Assembly (NCBI GenBank): GCA_910585545.1
Contig: CAJUFN010000010.1
Coordinates: forward strand, 15,890 to 79,889
From: an uncultured Lachnospiraceae bacterium
Lineage (GTDB): Bacteria > Bacillota > Clostridia > Lachnospirales > Lachnospiraceae
Direction: 5' to 3'
DNA length: 64,000 nt
In this document: positions 8,835 to 15,917 of the stretch, piece after piece
Layout: each line of letters opens with the position of its first letter
Position numbering within the stretch: the first letter of the stretch is position 1
Notes under the pieces: model-generated
What the model was told of the DNA's origin: nothing
The model's input: only the letters and a program-made list of their open reading frames with translations
Database searches by the model: none
Translations under genes and position numbers: made by a program

Positions 8835-9739
8835 TGATAGATACAAGAGTAAAGATTGCAGGGGTGGAATGGAAAAATCCGGTAACAACTGCTTCCGGTA
8901 CCTTCGGCTCCGGAGCAGAGTTTGCAGAATTTGTGGACTTGAATCAAATCGGTGCGGTGACGACAAAAGGAGTTGCCAATATTCCGTGGGCTGGGAATCC
9001 GACGCCGCGTGTGGCAGAAGTTTATGGCGGCATGATGAATGCGGTTGGTCTTCAGAATCCGGGCATTGATCTGTTCTGCAAAAGAGATATTCCGTTTCTT
9101 CGCCAGTATGATACAAAAATTATCGTGAATGTATGTGGAAAATCCACAGAAGATTATTGCGAGGTAGTGGAGCGTCTCGCCAATGAAGATGTCGATATGC
9201 TGGAAATCAATATTTCCTGTCCGAATGTAAAAGAAGGTGGCATTGCATTTGGACAGAATCCCAAAGCGGCAGAAGCGATTACAAGAGAAGTGAAAAAATA
9301 TGCGAAACAGCCGATTATCATGAAACTAAGTCCGAATGTTACAGATATTACGGAGATGGCAAGGGCAGTGGAAGCAGGTGGTGCAGATGCAGTCTCACTG
9401 ATCAATACATTGACTGGAATGAAGATTGACATCCATAGAAGAGCATTTGCATTGGCAAATAAAACCGGCGGGGTGTCCGGACCGGCGATCCATCCGATTG
9501 CAGTACGCATGGTATATCAGGTGGCAAATGCGATCAGTCTGCCAATCATTGGTATGGGTGGTATCGCAAGTGCAGATGATGCTATTGAGATGATTCTTGC
9601 GGGAGCAAGCGCAGTATCTGTCGGAACGGCCAATTTCTATAATCCGGGTGTGACGATGGAAATCGCGGAAGGAATCAGAAGATATATGGAGACCTACGGA
9701 TTTGAGAAGGTAGAAGATATGGTAGGTCTTGTGAAATAG
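8834..9739 (+). CDS. pyrD: Dihydroorotate dehydrogenase B, catalytic subunit
   Basis: A 301-residue FMN-containing subunit oxidising dihydroorotate to orotate. The catalytic cysteine of class 1 enzymes is in ISCPN (near 130), and the FMN phosphate-binding segment appears as GMGGI and SVGTANF (near 240-265). Together with PyrK it forms the NAD-dependent class 1B complex. This is the last gene before the operon terminator; pyrE, often the next gene in related operons, lies 4.5 kb away behind an accessory block. Confidence 0.97.
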   Translation: MIDTRVKIAGVEWKNPVTTASGTFGSGAEFAEFVDLNQIGAVTTKGVANIPWAGNPTPRVAEVYGGMMNAVGLQNPGIDLFCKRDIPFLRQYDTKIIVNVCGKSTEDYCEVVERLANEDVDMLEINISCPNVKEGGIAFGQNPKAAEAITREVKKYAKQPIIMKLSPNVTDITEMARAVEAGGADAVSLINTLTGMKIDIHRRAFALANKTGGVSGPAIHPIAVRMVYQVANAISLPIIGMGGIASADDAIEMILAGASAVSVGTANFYNPGVTMEIAEGIRRYMETYGFEKVEDMVGLVK

Positions 9740-9741
9740 AA

Positions 9742-9792
9742 AAAAAGAGTGTTGAAAAAGCCAAGAGTCGGTTAATTTCAACACTCTTTTTA
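9742..9792. terminator. Bidirectional terminator between pyrD and the XRE gene
   Basis: AAAAAGAGTGTTGAAA (from 9742) pairs with TTTCAACACTCTTTTT (from 9776), giving a stem of about 16 bp. It has A/T tracts on both sides, so it can serve pyrD on the plus strand and the convergent regulator gene on the minus strand. Confidence 0.87.
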
Positions 9793-10035
9793 GTCCAATC
9801 CGATTTGTTTTTTTGCGCGCGGATAAGTATTCTTGGTATCTGTAAGGCCGACTAGATAATCAATGCTTACGTTGTATAATTGCGAAAGCTTGATCAGGAA
9901 GTCTACGGGAATCTGCCTGGTACCTTTTTCATAACGCCTGTATACTTCTCTCTGACAGCCAAGAAAGAATGCAACTTCAGCTTGCGTTAAGTCATGATCA
10001 ATTCTTAAATTTTCCAACCGAGAAAAATGCATCAT
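9790..10035 (-). CDS. XRE-family helix-turn-helix repressor (81 aa)
   Basis: A small Cro/CI-type DNA-binding protein. The helix-turn-helix spans about residues 8-62 with LTQAEVAFFLGCQREVYRRY as helices 2-3, and a short polar tail follows. Two adjacent ATG codons (10035 and 10032) follow a GAGGTGAT box; the second has the better spacing, so the protein may be 80 residues. It is transcribed divergently from the small surface protein at 10165-10440, with repeated dyads in the gap that look like its operators (inference). The stop codon sits inside the shared terminator hairpin. Confidence 0.86.
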   Translation of the reverse strand: MMHFSRLENLRIDHDLTQAEVAFFLGCQREVYRRYEKGTRQIPVDFLIKLSQLYNVSIDYLVGLTDTKNTYPRAKKQIGLD

Positions 10036-10051
10036 ATCACCTCAGATTGAT

Positions 10052-10134
10052 ACTACCAAATAGTAATATTATGTTTTGTGAAAAGCTACTAAATGATTGC
10101 TTTATGAAAAACGATATGCTACTATATGGTAGTA
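10052..10134. promoter_or_regulatory. Operator cluster between the XRE gene and the small surface protein
   Basis: Three related sites: ACTACCAAATAGTAAT at 10052-10067, a half site CTACTAAAT at 10086-10094 and CTACTATATGGTAG at 10119-10132. They suggest a consensus dyad of the form CTACYAWATRGTAG. Placement in the divergent promoter gap points to autoregulation by the adjacent XRE protein. The dyads are seen; the binding is inferred. Confidence 0.55.
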
Positions 10135-10164
10135 AATATGTATACAAGAGGAGAAAATAAATGT

Positions 10165-10440
10165 ATGAGAAAGAAAAAGAGAAGATTTATTATATTGATA
10201 ATGATTATGTTACTAGTATGTTCGAATACGGCAATGGCTAGTAGCCTGGAAAGACAAAATAGTAGTTTTGAAAGTAAAAATGTCAGCAAAACGGGAAGCG
10301 AGAAGGTTCTGAAACCGGCAGCAAAGACCGGAGATGATATGATTACTTGTGCTGCCTTGGGAATAGCAGGTGCAAGTCTGATTTTGATTGTTTTCGTATT
10401 GCGCAAAAAGAAGAAGGAGAGTGACAATTTTAAGTGGTGA
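10165..10440 (+). CDS. Small secreted, wall- or membrane-anchored protein of unknown function
   Basis: A 91-residue protein with a basic N-terminus and hydrophobic signal segment (about 6-24, ending NTAMAS), a short Ser/Lys-rich exposed stretch, then PAAKTGDD, a second hydrophobic helix (about 62-82) and a basic KKKKE tail. This is the layout of an LPXTG-type sorting signal with a non-canonical KTGD motif. ATG 10165 follows AGGAG at 10148-10152 at a slightly long distance; an in-frame ATG at 10138 has no box. No sortase gene is in the window. Its promoter region carries the putative XRE operators, so it is probably the regulated partner of that gene. Function unknown. Confidence 0.6.
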   Translation: MRKKKRRFIILIMIMLLVCSNTAMASSLERQNSSFESKNVSKTGSEKVLKPAAKTGDDMITCAALGIAGASLILIVFVLRKKKKESDNFKW

Positions 10441-10483
10441 AATAAATGTTGATTTGTAGAAGCATTAAATATTGGGTTTGCTT

Positions 10484-10521
10484 AAAAGCCGTAAAATTTT
10501 ATGTTGAATTTTACAGCTTTT
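10484..10521. terminator. Terminator between convergent genes
   Basis: AAAAGCCGTAAAATT (10484-10498) pairs with AATTTTACAGCTTTT (10507-10521) with one mismatch and an 8-nt loop. It lies between the small surface protein and the convergent 481-residue gene and could act in both directions. Confidence 0.72.
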
Positions 10522-10570
10522 AGTACGGTTTGATTTGCTTTTTTAAGTTATTTTATGTCGGAAGAGAAAC

Positions 10571-12016
10571 TTATGAATAAATTGACAGTGATGTGAGTTT
10601 GTGTATTGCTTGTGAAATAATCTTACTCATGTCTTCAGAGGAATAAACATATTTAGATGCAGGAAGGGAGTGGAGGAATTGGTAAAATGCCTCACATATA
10701 CTGCTTTCTTCTACTGTTATAAAATCTATTTTCCGTATATTATCTATACGTATGATCTGCAAAATGTGTGTTCCCTGTAATTCAAAATAAAGGTTTTCAG
10801 GAAGCGATAAAAAGGAATCTTTTAGCATAATATCATTATGAAAAGTTTTTTGATTTTGATACTGAGTCAGTGCTTCAATTCGCTGCTGTATATTTAAAGG
10901 TGGGAAAAAAGTACCTACTTGCCCATAATATTGCCCTGTTTTGCAAAACATATCCAATCCTCGCTTTGTGAAAAATACATGATTTGTATAATTACTTTTC
11001 ATCTTGATGGAATCTATAAATTTATTTGCAATTTCCATATAATCTGGTATAAAAAGTTTCGACTGGTCTAAAAAAGTTTTTTCGCCAACAATATCAACAT
11101 AACAAGGCTGAAGATGCAGATAATTGATTTCAGGAGTATTTGATGAAATATCGCTGATAAAAGAATTCCATGTATCAGTTAATGATGAGGTTCGGTGAAA
11201 TAAAGGTCTTGCAAGGTCGCATATACGTTTGAATTCGGATGCATATTGTTCAATGATTTCCGGTTTGGAAAGTAAAATACTTGTGCTGAAATCCGCCGAT
11301 AATAGTAAAACATATTGTGTGGTAATAATATAGTATGGAAGAATCAAATGCACCTGATCACTTTTGATAAGACGGCTATAGTAATAAAATACTTGATAAT
11401 CCAAAGTGTCAGATAAAAACAGCGGAAATACATGGTTCATGATATCCAGATTCTCATTACTTAAAGATGCGTTCATTTGAAATTGTATCAAATGTTTCAC
11501 TAAGATTTTCTTTTTATGCTGCCGATATAACCATTCCAGATATTGGATAAAAGAAGCATAGGTTCCGGGGAGGTTCGTATAAATTTCCCCATTAGTGTTT
11601 TGTGAAAATTCTTTTGTCAGCACCAGATTCATCATAAGTTTCGTATCAGAAGCCTGAGTAGAAACATTAGAAAGCAATTCAATGTTGTTAAAATCAATAA
11701 AACCGATTGTATTCTGGTAATTATTTTTTTCCAGTTCTTTTAATGTTTTCAGAAGGTGTAAAATACTTTGTTCATTTCGATAGGCAGGTTCTCCCATGGC
11801 TTCTATTTTATACAATTCTAAAACTTCGTCTTCCTCTGTCTTGGATAATCTAAGTGAATGACAGAAGGTCTTTACAAATTCTATATTCGGAAGTCTTTTG
11901 CCGGTAATCATTCTCTGTAATGCAGTTCGTTCTAAAGAAGAAGTACTTGAAAACCGATATACATTCGTACCATTTTCTGCAAGCAATTCTTTGCATTTAT
12001 CACTGAATTTTGTCAT
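10571..12016 (-). CDS. Large helix-turn-helix protein of unknown function (481 aa)
   Basis: I do not recognise a named family beyond the N-terminal helix-turn-helix. Residues about 5-65 look like an XRE-type DNA-binding domain (SSTSSLERTALQRMITGKRL, then a second helix around the FVKTFCHSL stretch). The remaining ~400 residues are soluble, mixed helical and AT-rich in codon use, without transmembrane segments or an evident enzyme motif. It may be a ligand-sensing regulator. It is monocistronic, convergent with the small surface protein and divergent from the Crp/Fnr-like gene. ATG 12016 is preceded by a GAAAGG box about 13 bp upstream. Confidence 0.7.
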   Translation of the reverse strand: MTKFSDKCKELLAENGTNVYRFSSTSSLERTALQRMITGKRLPNIEFVKTFCHSLRLSKTEEDEVLELYKIEAMGEPAYRNEQSILHLLKTLKELEKNNYQNTIGFIDFNNIELLSNVSTQASDTKLMMNLVLTKEFSQNTNGEIYTNLPGTYASFIQYLEWLYRQHKKKILVKHLIQFQMNASLSNENLDIMNHVFPLFLSDTLDYQVFYYYSRLIKSDQVHLILPYYIITTQYVLLLSADFSTSILLSKPEIIEQYASEFKRICDLARPLFHRTSSLTDTWNSFISDISSNTPEINYLHLQPCYVDIVGEKTFLDQSKLFIPDYMEIANKFIDSIKMKSNYTNHVFFTKRGLDMFCKTGQYYGQVGTFFPPLNIQQRIEALTQYQNQKTFHNDIMLKDSFLSLPENLYFELQGTHILQIIRIDNIRKIDFITVEESSICEAFYQFLHSLPASKYVYSSEDMSKIISQAIHKLTSLSIYS

Positions 12017-12310
12017 ATGTAAAACTTAACCTTTCAAAAAATATAGTTGCTGTAAGTATTATCTTAAAAAAGGAATCGTAAGTCAAGAATATCATACAGA
12101 TTGAGAAAAAGGTTGTTGTGCACAGTAAGGAGCACATATTGCTGGATTGCGAGGGGCGGTGGTATAAAAGAGAGTAGATGACATTCGGGGGAATGAAAGG
12201 GGTGTGACAGATTACTTTATTAATTGCGTTATAATTACATACTTATTAACATATCTAAATGAAATTTATATGCATATGGGCTGTAAAAATAGAGGTGGGA
12301 GTATAGTGCT
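12017..12310. promoter_or_regulatory. Divergent intergenic region (294 bp)
   Basis: No coding potential seen. On the plus strand a TATAAT box lies at 12230-12235 with GTGACA at 12204-12209 as a poorly spaced -35 (20 bp). The minus-strand promoter of the 481-residue gene must also lie here but no clear pair stands out. A GTGC...GCAC dyad is present near 12118-12135. Confidence 0.4.
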
Positions 12311-12907
12311 ATGGAAGCGTATGATTTTTATCGTGATGTTTATCATTTGAAAGATGAAGAATTGATACAAAAATTTGCGAAAGCAACAAGACGTAAAAAG
12401 TTGAAAAAGGGTGAGTTTGTGGTTCGTATCGGTGAGATACTGAATCATGTATATTTTATGGAATCGGGCATCTTACGAGGGTATTTTTTGGATGAAGATG
12501 GAAGAGAGGTAACGGATTGCTTTTGTGCCCAATGTGGGTGCACAGCGATGCCGTTTGGCCAAATGGAATTAAATGTACTATCGCCTATATCGATTGAGAT
12601 ATTGGAAGATGGAGAATTTTTTTTTGTTTCGATATCTGAAGTGATTGCATTACAAAAAGACTATTTGGAGATTACCCTTCTTTATAATCGCCTATTAATT
12701 CAAGCATTGGAGGAACATCGGAAACTGAAACAAGTATTAAACCAGTATACTGCGCTTCAGAGATATCAATGGTTTTTACAAGAATATCCAGGATTGATCG
12801 AGCGTGTCAGAAACAAATATATTGCTTCTTTCCTGGGGATAACGCCTGTGACGTTAAGCCGTCTGAGAAGGAGTTTAAGGGAGGCAGAAGAAAAAGAAGC
12901 GGAGTAG
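12311..12907 (+). CDS. Crp/Fnr-family transcriptional regulator
   Basis: A 198-residue protein with an N-terminal cyclic-nucleotide-binding-like beta-roll (about 20-115, with KKGEFVVRIGEILNHVYFMESG) and a C-terminal helix-turn-helix (about 165-190, IASFLGITPVTLSRLRRSL). The ligand is not deducible: the canonical cAMP-binding RS residues are not evident and there is no N-terminal FNR-type cysteine array, though CAQCGC occurs near 75-80. It is followed after 24 bp by a small membrane protein gene, with which it probably forms a transcription unit. Confidence 0.85.
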   Translation: MEAYDFYRDVYHLKDEELIQKFAKATRRKKLKKGEFVVRIGEILNHVYFMESGILRGYFLDEDGREVTDCFCAQCGCTAMPFGQMELNVLSPISIEILEDGEFFFVSISEVIALQKDYLEITLLYNRLLIQALEEHRKLKQVLNQYTALQRYQWFLQEYPGLIERVRNKYIASFLGITPVTLSRLRRSLREAEEKEAE

Positions 12908-12931
12908 TTAGAAACAGGAGGAAGCATTGAA

Positions 12932-13153
12932 ATGAAAAAATTTATTTTTGGGATAATTTTATCTGGTATTGGATTTATATATTCATTTGCTTGTTTTGTA
13001 TATGCTGTTTTAAATCCATGGACTATAGATGGACAAAGTGGCTTAATCGTATCTTTTAGAGGAAATGATGTACTGATTCCCTTTTTAATTTCTACACTTA
13101 TTCTTATTATAGGTATACTGATTTGTGGATATGAAGCATATAGGCAAAAGTAA
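12932..13153 (+). CDS. Small two-helix membrane protein (73 aa), unknown function
   Basis: Two strongly hydrophobic segments (about residues 4-25 and 47-66) flank a short polar loop; the tail is charged (YEAYRQK). An AGGAGG box stands upstream of ATG 12932. It follows the Crp/Fnr-like gene closely and its stop overlaps the start of a terminator stem, so it ends that unit. No family recognised. Confidence 0.65.
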   Translation: MKKFIFGIILSGIGFIYSFACFVYAVLNPWTIDGQSGLIVSFRGNDVLIPFLISTLILIIGILICGYEAYRQK

Positions 13154-13184
13154 AAGGTTGGGATTGTTTTTCCCAACCTTTTAT
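13152..13184 (+). terminator. Rho-independent terminator
   Basis: A perfect 12-bp stem AAAAGGTTGGGA (13152-13163) with TCCCAACCTTTT (13171-13182) and a 7-nt T-rich loop, directly behind the small membrane protein. Confidence 0.88.
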
Positions 13185-13192
13185 TGATATAT

Positions 13193-13295
13193 GCGGAGGC
13201 AGTCAGCAAAAGCTGACCACGCTCGGCGCACAAAGCGTGCAAGCCCCTCATGAATGAGGGAATGGGGGAGTTGAAGTGGGCTTGCCCACTTTGTT
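13193..13295. repeat. 103-bp structured dispersed repeat, copy A
   Basis: This segment matches 29869-29971 at about 95 of 103 positions without gaps, and all observed differences are transitions. It contains several small stem-loops: GTCAGC-AAAA-GCTGAC, a CCCCTCAT...ATGGGGG pairing and AGTGGG-CTTG-CCCACT. Spurious antisense reading frames run through both copies. It lies between unrelated genes in each case, so it looks like a non-autonomous mobile repeat or a dispersed structured RNA element. Confidence 0.82.
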
Positions 13296-13373
13296 ATGCT
13301 TATGAATGATGTAAATAATTACAAAGTATGATATTATGAGAAATAAACAAATCGGGATTTGGAGGAATTAAGT

Positions 13374-14003
13374 ATGGATAAAGACAAAAGAAAATTAACA
13401 GAAAAAGAATTGAAACGTAAAAATGACTTTGAAAAATTAAGCTCTGAAATGCAACAAAAAGGATATAAAACGAAGAATATAATTATCAATACACAACAAG
13501 CAAAGCATTTATGTTTTTTAATTATGCTGCCATTTATAGCTTTAGCATTTTGGATATACTATCATGTGAATGGTTTTAATTTGGATTGTCTTTCAGTGGG
13601 ATTTGTTGTAGCATTGATTGTGTTTATTTCATGTCTAACCATTCTGCATGAGCTAATACATGGAATTACCTGGGGGCTTTTTGCAAAAAATCATTTTCAT
13701 TCGATTGATTTTGGAATTATTTGGAGTAGTTTTTCTCCATACTGCACTTGCTCCGAACTGTTGAAAAAGTGGCAGTATTTGTTAGGAACTGCTATGCCTA
13801 CATTGGTTTTAGGAGGTGGGGGTGCAGTAGCTGCGGTGATGACAAATCAATTACTAATATTTTTGCTGGCAGAATACATGATTGTATCGGGTGGCGGAGA
13901 TTTTCTGATTATACTGAAAAGCATATTATACCATACTGATAAGAAAGAAAGTGTGTATTGCGACCATCCTTACGAATGTGGCTTTGTAGTTTTTGAAAAA
14001 TAA
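13374..14003 (+). CDS. DUF3267-type membrane metalloprotease-like protein
   Basis: A 209-residue membrane protein. After a charged N-terminus it has helices near 43-65 and 72-98, the latter running into HELIHG (near 92-97), an HExxH-type zinc-protease motif, then two more hydrophobic stretches near 135-180. This matches the DUF3267 family of putative site-2-type proteases. Start ATG 13374 lies 9 bp behind GGAGGA (13361-13366); an upstream in-frame TTG sits in that box. It is the last gene of the accessory block between pyrD and pyrE. Substrate unknown. Confidence 0.78.
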   Translation: MDKDKRKLTEKELKRKNDFEKLSSEMQQKGYKTKNIIINTQQAKHLCFLIMLPFIALAFWIYYHVNGFNLDCLSVGFVVALIVFISCLTILHELIHGITWGLFAKNHFHSIDFGIIWSSFSPYCTCSELLKKWQYLLGTAMPTLVLGGGGAVAAVMTNQLLIFLLAEYMIVSGGGDFLIILKSILYHTDKKESVYCDHPYECGFVVFEK

Positions 14004-14070
14004 GAACTAATATTACAAATTCTGGTTTGTAGCAGACCGTTTTTCGTACATTTTTAAGGAAGTTCCTCGA

Positions 14071-14099
14071 TTGAAATCATAGGAAATATATGATAAAAT
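14071..14099 (+). promoter_or_regulatory. Promoter of pyrE
   Basis: TTGAAA (14071-14076) and TAAAAT (14094-14099) are spaced by exactly 17 bp, a good sigma-A promoter. The ~137-nt leader contains two small hairpins (TTTACAT...ATGTAAA near 14150, GGGC-GAGAAAA-GCCC near 14199-14213) before the GGAGG box, which could have a regulatory role. Confidence 0.75.
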
Positions 14100-14236
14100 T
14101 GAGAAGATTTAATAGTTCTTTTCCCGATTTTGCCTTCTTTACATTACATATTAAATGATGTAAAAATGGTGTAGTAGGGGATAAAAATAGAAAATAAGGG
14201 CGAGAAAAGCCCGTAAATACGGAGGTTTTAAGAAAT

Positions 14237-14917
14237 ATGGAACAATATAAACAGGAATTTATAGAGTTTATGGTAGAGAGCAAGGTGCTCAAGTTTGGAG
14301 ATTTTACATTGAAAAGTGGAAGGAAATCTCCGTTTTTTATGAATGCAGGAGCGTATGTGACAGGTTCCCAGCTGAAAAAATTAGGCGAGTATTATGCGAA
14401 AGCGATTCACAATACATATGGAGATGATTTTGACGTGTTGTTTGGACCGGCTTATAAAGGGATCCCGCTTGCTGTAGTGACGGCGATGGCATACAGTGAA
14501 TTATATGGAAAGGAAGTACGTTATTGCTCTGACCGTAAAGAAGAGAAAGATCACGGTGCAGATAAAGGAAGTTTTCTTGGAAGTAAATTACAAGATGGTG
14601 ACCGTGTGATCATGATTGAAGACGTGACAACATCCGGAAAATCTATGGAAGAGACGGTACCGAAGGTAAAGGGAGCAGCGGATGTGACCATTGTAGGGCT
14701 TATGGTATCCCTTGATCGTATGGAAGTGGGAAAAGGCGGAGTAAAATGTGCGCTTGATGAAGTGAAAGATTTATATGGATTTGAAACTGCTGCAATTGTA
14801 TCTATGGCAGAGGTTGTGGAGTGTCTGTATAATAAAGAATGTAATGGTGAAATTGTGATCGATGATACATTAAAGGCTGCGATTGACGCATACTATGAAC
14901 AATACGGAGCAAAATAG
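14237..14917 (+). CDS. pyrE: Orotate phosphoribosyltransferase
   Basis: A 226-residue enzyme that joins orotate to PRPP to form OMP. The PRPP-binding motif VIMIEDVTTSGKS is near 124-136, and the pyrophosphate-binding loop is GPAYKGIPLA (about 75-84). Length fits the family. It would belong with pyrCFKD functionally but is here driven by its own promoter 4.5 kb downstream and followed by small membrane-protein genes. Confidence 0.96.
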   Translation: MEQYKQEFIEFMVESKVLKFGDFTLKSGRKSPFFMNAGAYVTGSQLKKLGEYYAKAIHNTYGDDFDVLFGPAYKGIPLAVVTAMAYSELYGKEVRYCSDRKEEKDHGADKGSFLGSKLQDGDRVIMIEDVTTSGKSMEETVPKVKGAADVTIVGLMVSLDRMEVGKGGVKCALDEVKDLYGFETAAIVSMAEVVECLYNKECNGEIVIDDTLKAAIDAYYEQYGAK

Positions 14918-14929
14918 AGGGGGATTTCT

Positions 14930-15082
14930 ATGGAAGAAAAAGTATATAGAACTATGAAGCTTGTCGGCAGCGGAAATATTGTGATAGGGATTGTTATGAT
15001 TGTAATAGGGCTTGCTGCAGGGATTGTTTCCATTGTCAGTGGGGCACATCTTTTGAAACGTAAAGGGGAATTAACATTTTAG
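14930..15082 (+). CDS. Very small membrane protein (50 aa), unknown function
   Basis: A short frame from ATG 14930 to TAG 15082, 13 bp after pyrE, with a strong GAGGGGGA box at 14917-14924. One long hydrophobic segment (about residues 15-38, rich in I, V, G and A) is followed by a basic HLLKRKGE stretch. The next gene starts 16 bp downstream. The good ribosome binding site, tight spacing and protein-like composition support a real gene. Confidence 0.66.
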   Translation: MEEKVYRTMKLVGSGNIVIGIVMIVIGLAAGIVSIVSGAHLLKRKGELTF

Positions 15083-15097
15083 CGAAAGGGAACCATT

Positions 15098-15571
15098 TTG
15101 AATGCTAAGAACAGAAAAAGAATACGCATACTGGGGAAATTATTGTTTGTGCTGTATATTGCATTTTTGATTTATTTTTTAATATTTTCGGACTGGTATG
15201 GCAGAAGCGGAGAATTTCGGGAGTTCCGCTATAATTTGGAGTTATTTAAAGAAATTAAAAGGTTTTGGAATTACAGAGAGCAGCTTGGGTGGTTTTCTAC
15301 GTGTACGAATCTTATTGGAAACGTAGTGATTTTCGTGCCGTTTGGATTTTTTTTGCCGATGGCAAGTAAACACAGAAGTTTTCTGGTGACGCTTAGTTAC
15401 AGTTTTGGGGTCAGTCTTTGCGTGGAAGTATTTCAGTTTTTTGCCAGAGTAGGATCCTTTGACGTAGACGATTTGCTGCTTAATACAATCGGAGGAATGG
15501 CGGGTTACATCCTGTTTGTCATTTGCAATGCCATAAGGAGAAGTCATGATACAAAAAAGAGACGCGGGTAG
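15098..15571 (+). CDS. VanZ-like family membrane protein
   Basis: A 157-residue protein with four predicted hydrophobic segments. The N-terminal helix is followed by the loop with NLELFKEIKRF, then FSTCTNLIGNVVIFVPFGFFLP, the typical VanZ-like signature, and a D-V-D-D-L-L-L-N-T-x-G motif near 131-141. VanZ-like proteins are membrane proteins of poorly defined role, one of which gives teicoplanin resistance; the role here is unknown. The start appears to be TTG 15098, 7 bp behind GAAAGGG. Its 3' end overlaps the next gene by 26 bp. Confidence 0.83.
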   Translation: MNAKNRKRIRILGKLLFVLYIAFLIYFLIFSDWYGRSGEFREFRYNLELFKEIKRFWNYREQLGWFSTCTNLIGNVVIFVPFGFFLPMASKHRSFLVTLSYSFGVSLCVEVFQFFARVGSFDVDDLLLNTIGGMAGYILFVICNAIRRSHDTKKRRG

Positions 15572-15917
15572 AACATATATAAGATTAAAGGAACATAAGA
15601 GAAGACGAAGTGAACGCGGCGGCGAGTTAAGATTGAAGCCTTCCAAAGGGGGCAGGATATCTTGTATGATTGCAGGATTTGTGTTTTTGGTTTATTTTCT
15701 GCTGCTGCTGACGGCGTACATAAATAGAGGAGAGACACCGGCGGTGACAGGGGCGCTTGGGCTTATTATTATGATTGCCGGCTGGTTTGGTGTTGCGATC
15801 GGTGTTCGGGGATTACGTGAGATAGAGAAAGATTACAGGTCATGCAGAGTGGGAATTGTTCTGAATGGAATCCTGGCATTTAGTTTGACAGCATTATTTC
15901 TCGGAGGATTATTTTAA
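15546..15917 (+). CDS. Conserved membrane protein (123 aa), unknown function
   Basis: A strongly basic N-terminus (about 1-37, KEHKRRRSERGG) is followed by three hydrophobic segments near 42-60, 70-88 and 100-120. It overlaps the VanZ-like gene by 26 bp and abuts the aminopeptidase gene directly (stop at 15917, next start at 15918). The arrangement suggests co-translation. It may belong to one of the small DUF membrane families of Lachnospiraceae (DUF6142 is possible), but I cannot confirm that. Confidence 0.68.
   Translation: MIQKRDAGRTYIRLKEHKRRRSERGGELRLKPSKGGRISCMIAGFVFLVYFLLLLTAYINRGETPAVTGALGLIIMIAGWFGVAIGVRGLREIEKDYRSCRVGIVLNGILAFSLTALFLGGLF

Noticed and set aside
12766..13251. Antisense frame through repeat copy A; a similar one runs through copy B (29829-30269)
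   Set aside because: Both share the same N-terminal residues only because the 103-bp repeat is duplicated. No ribosome site or family support; these are likely repeat-derived spurious ORFs.
9790..14003. Prophage or integrative element between pyrD and pyrE
   Set aside because: XRE and small genes are suggestive, but there is no integrase, structural gene, relaxase or flanking direct repeat, so only an accessory block is claimed.
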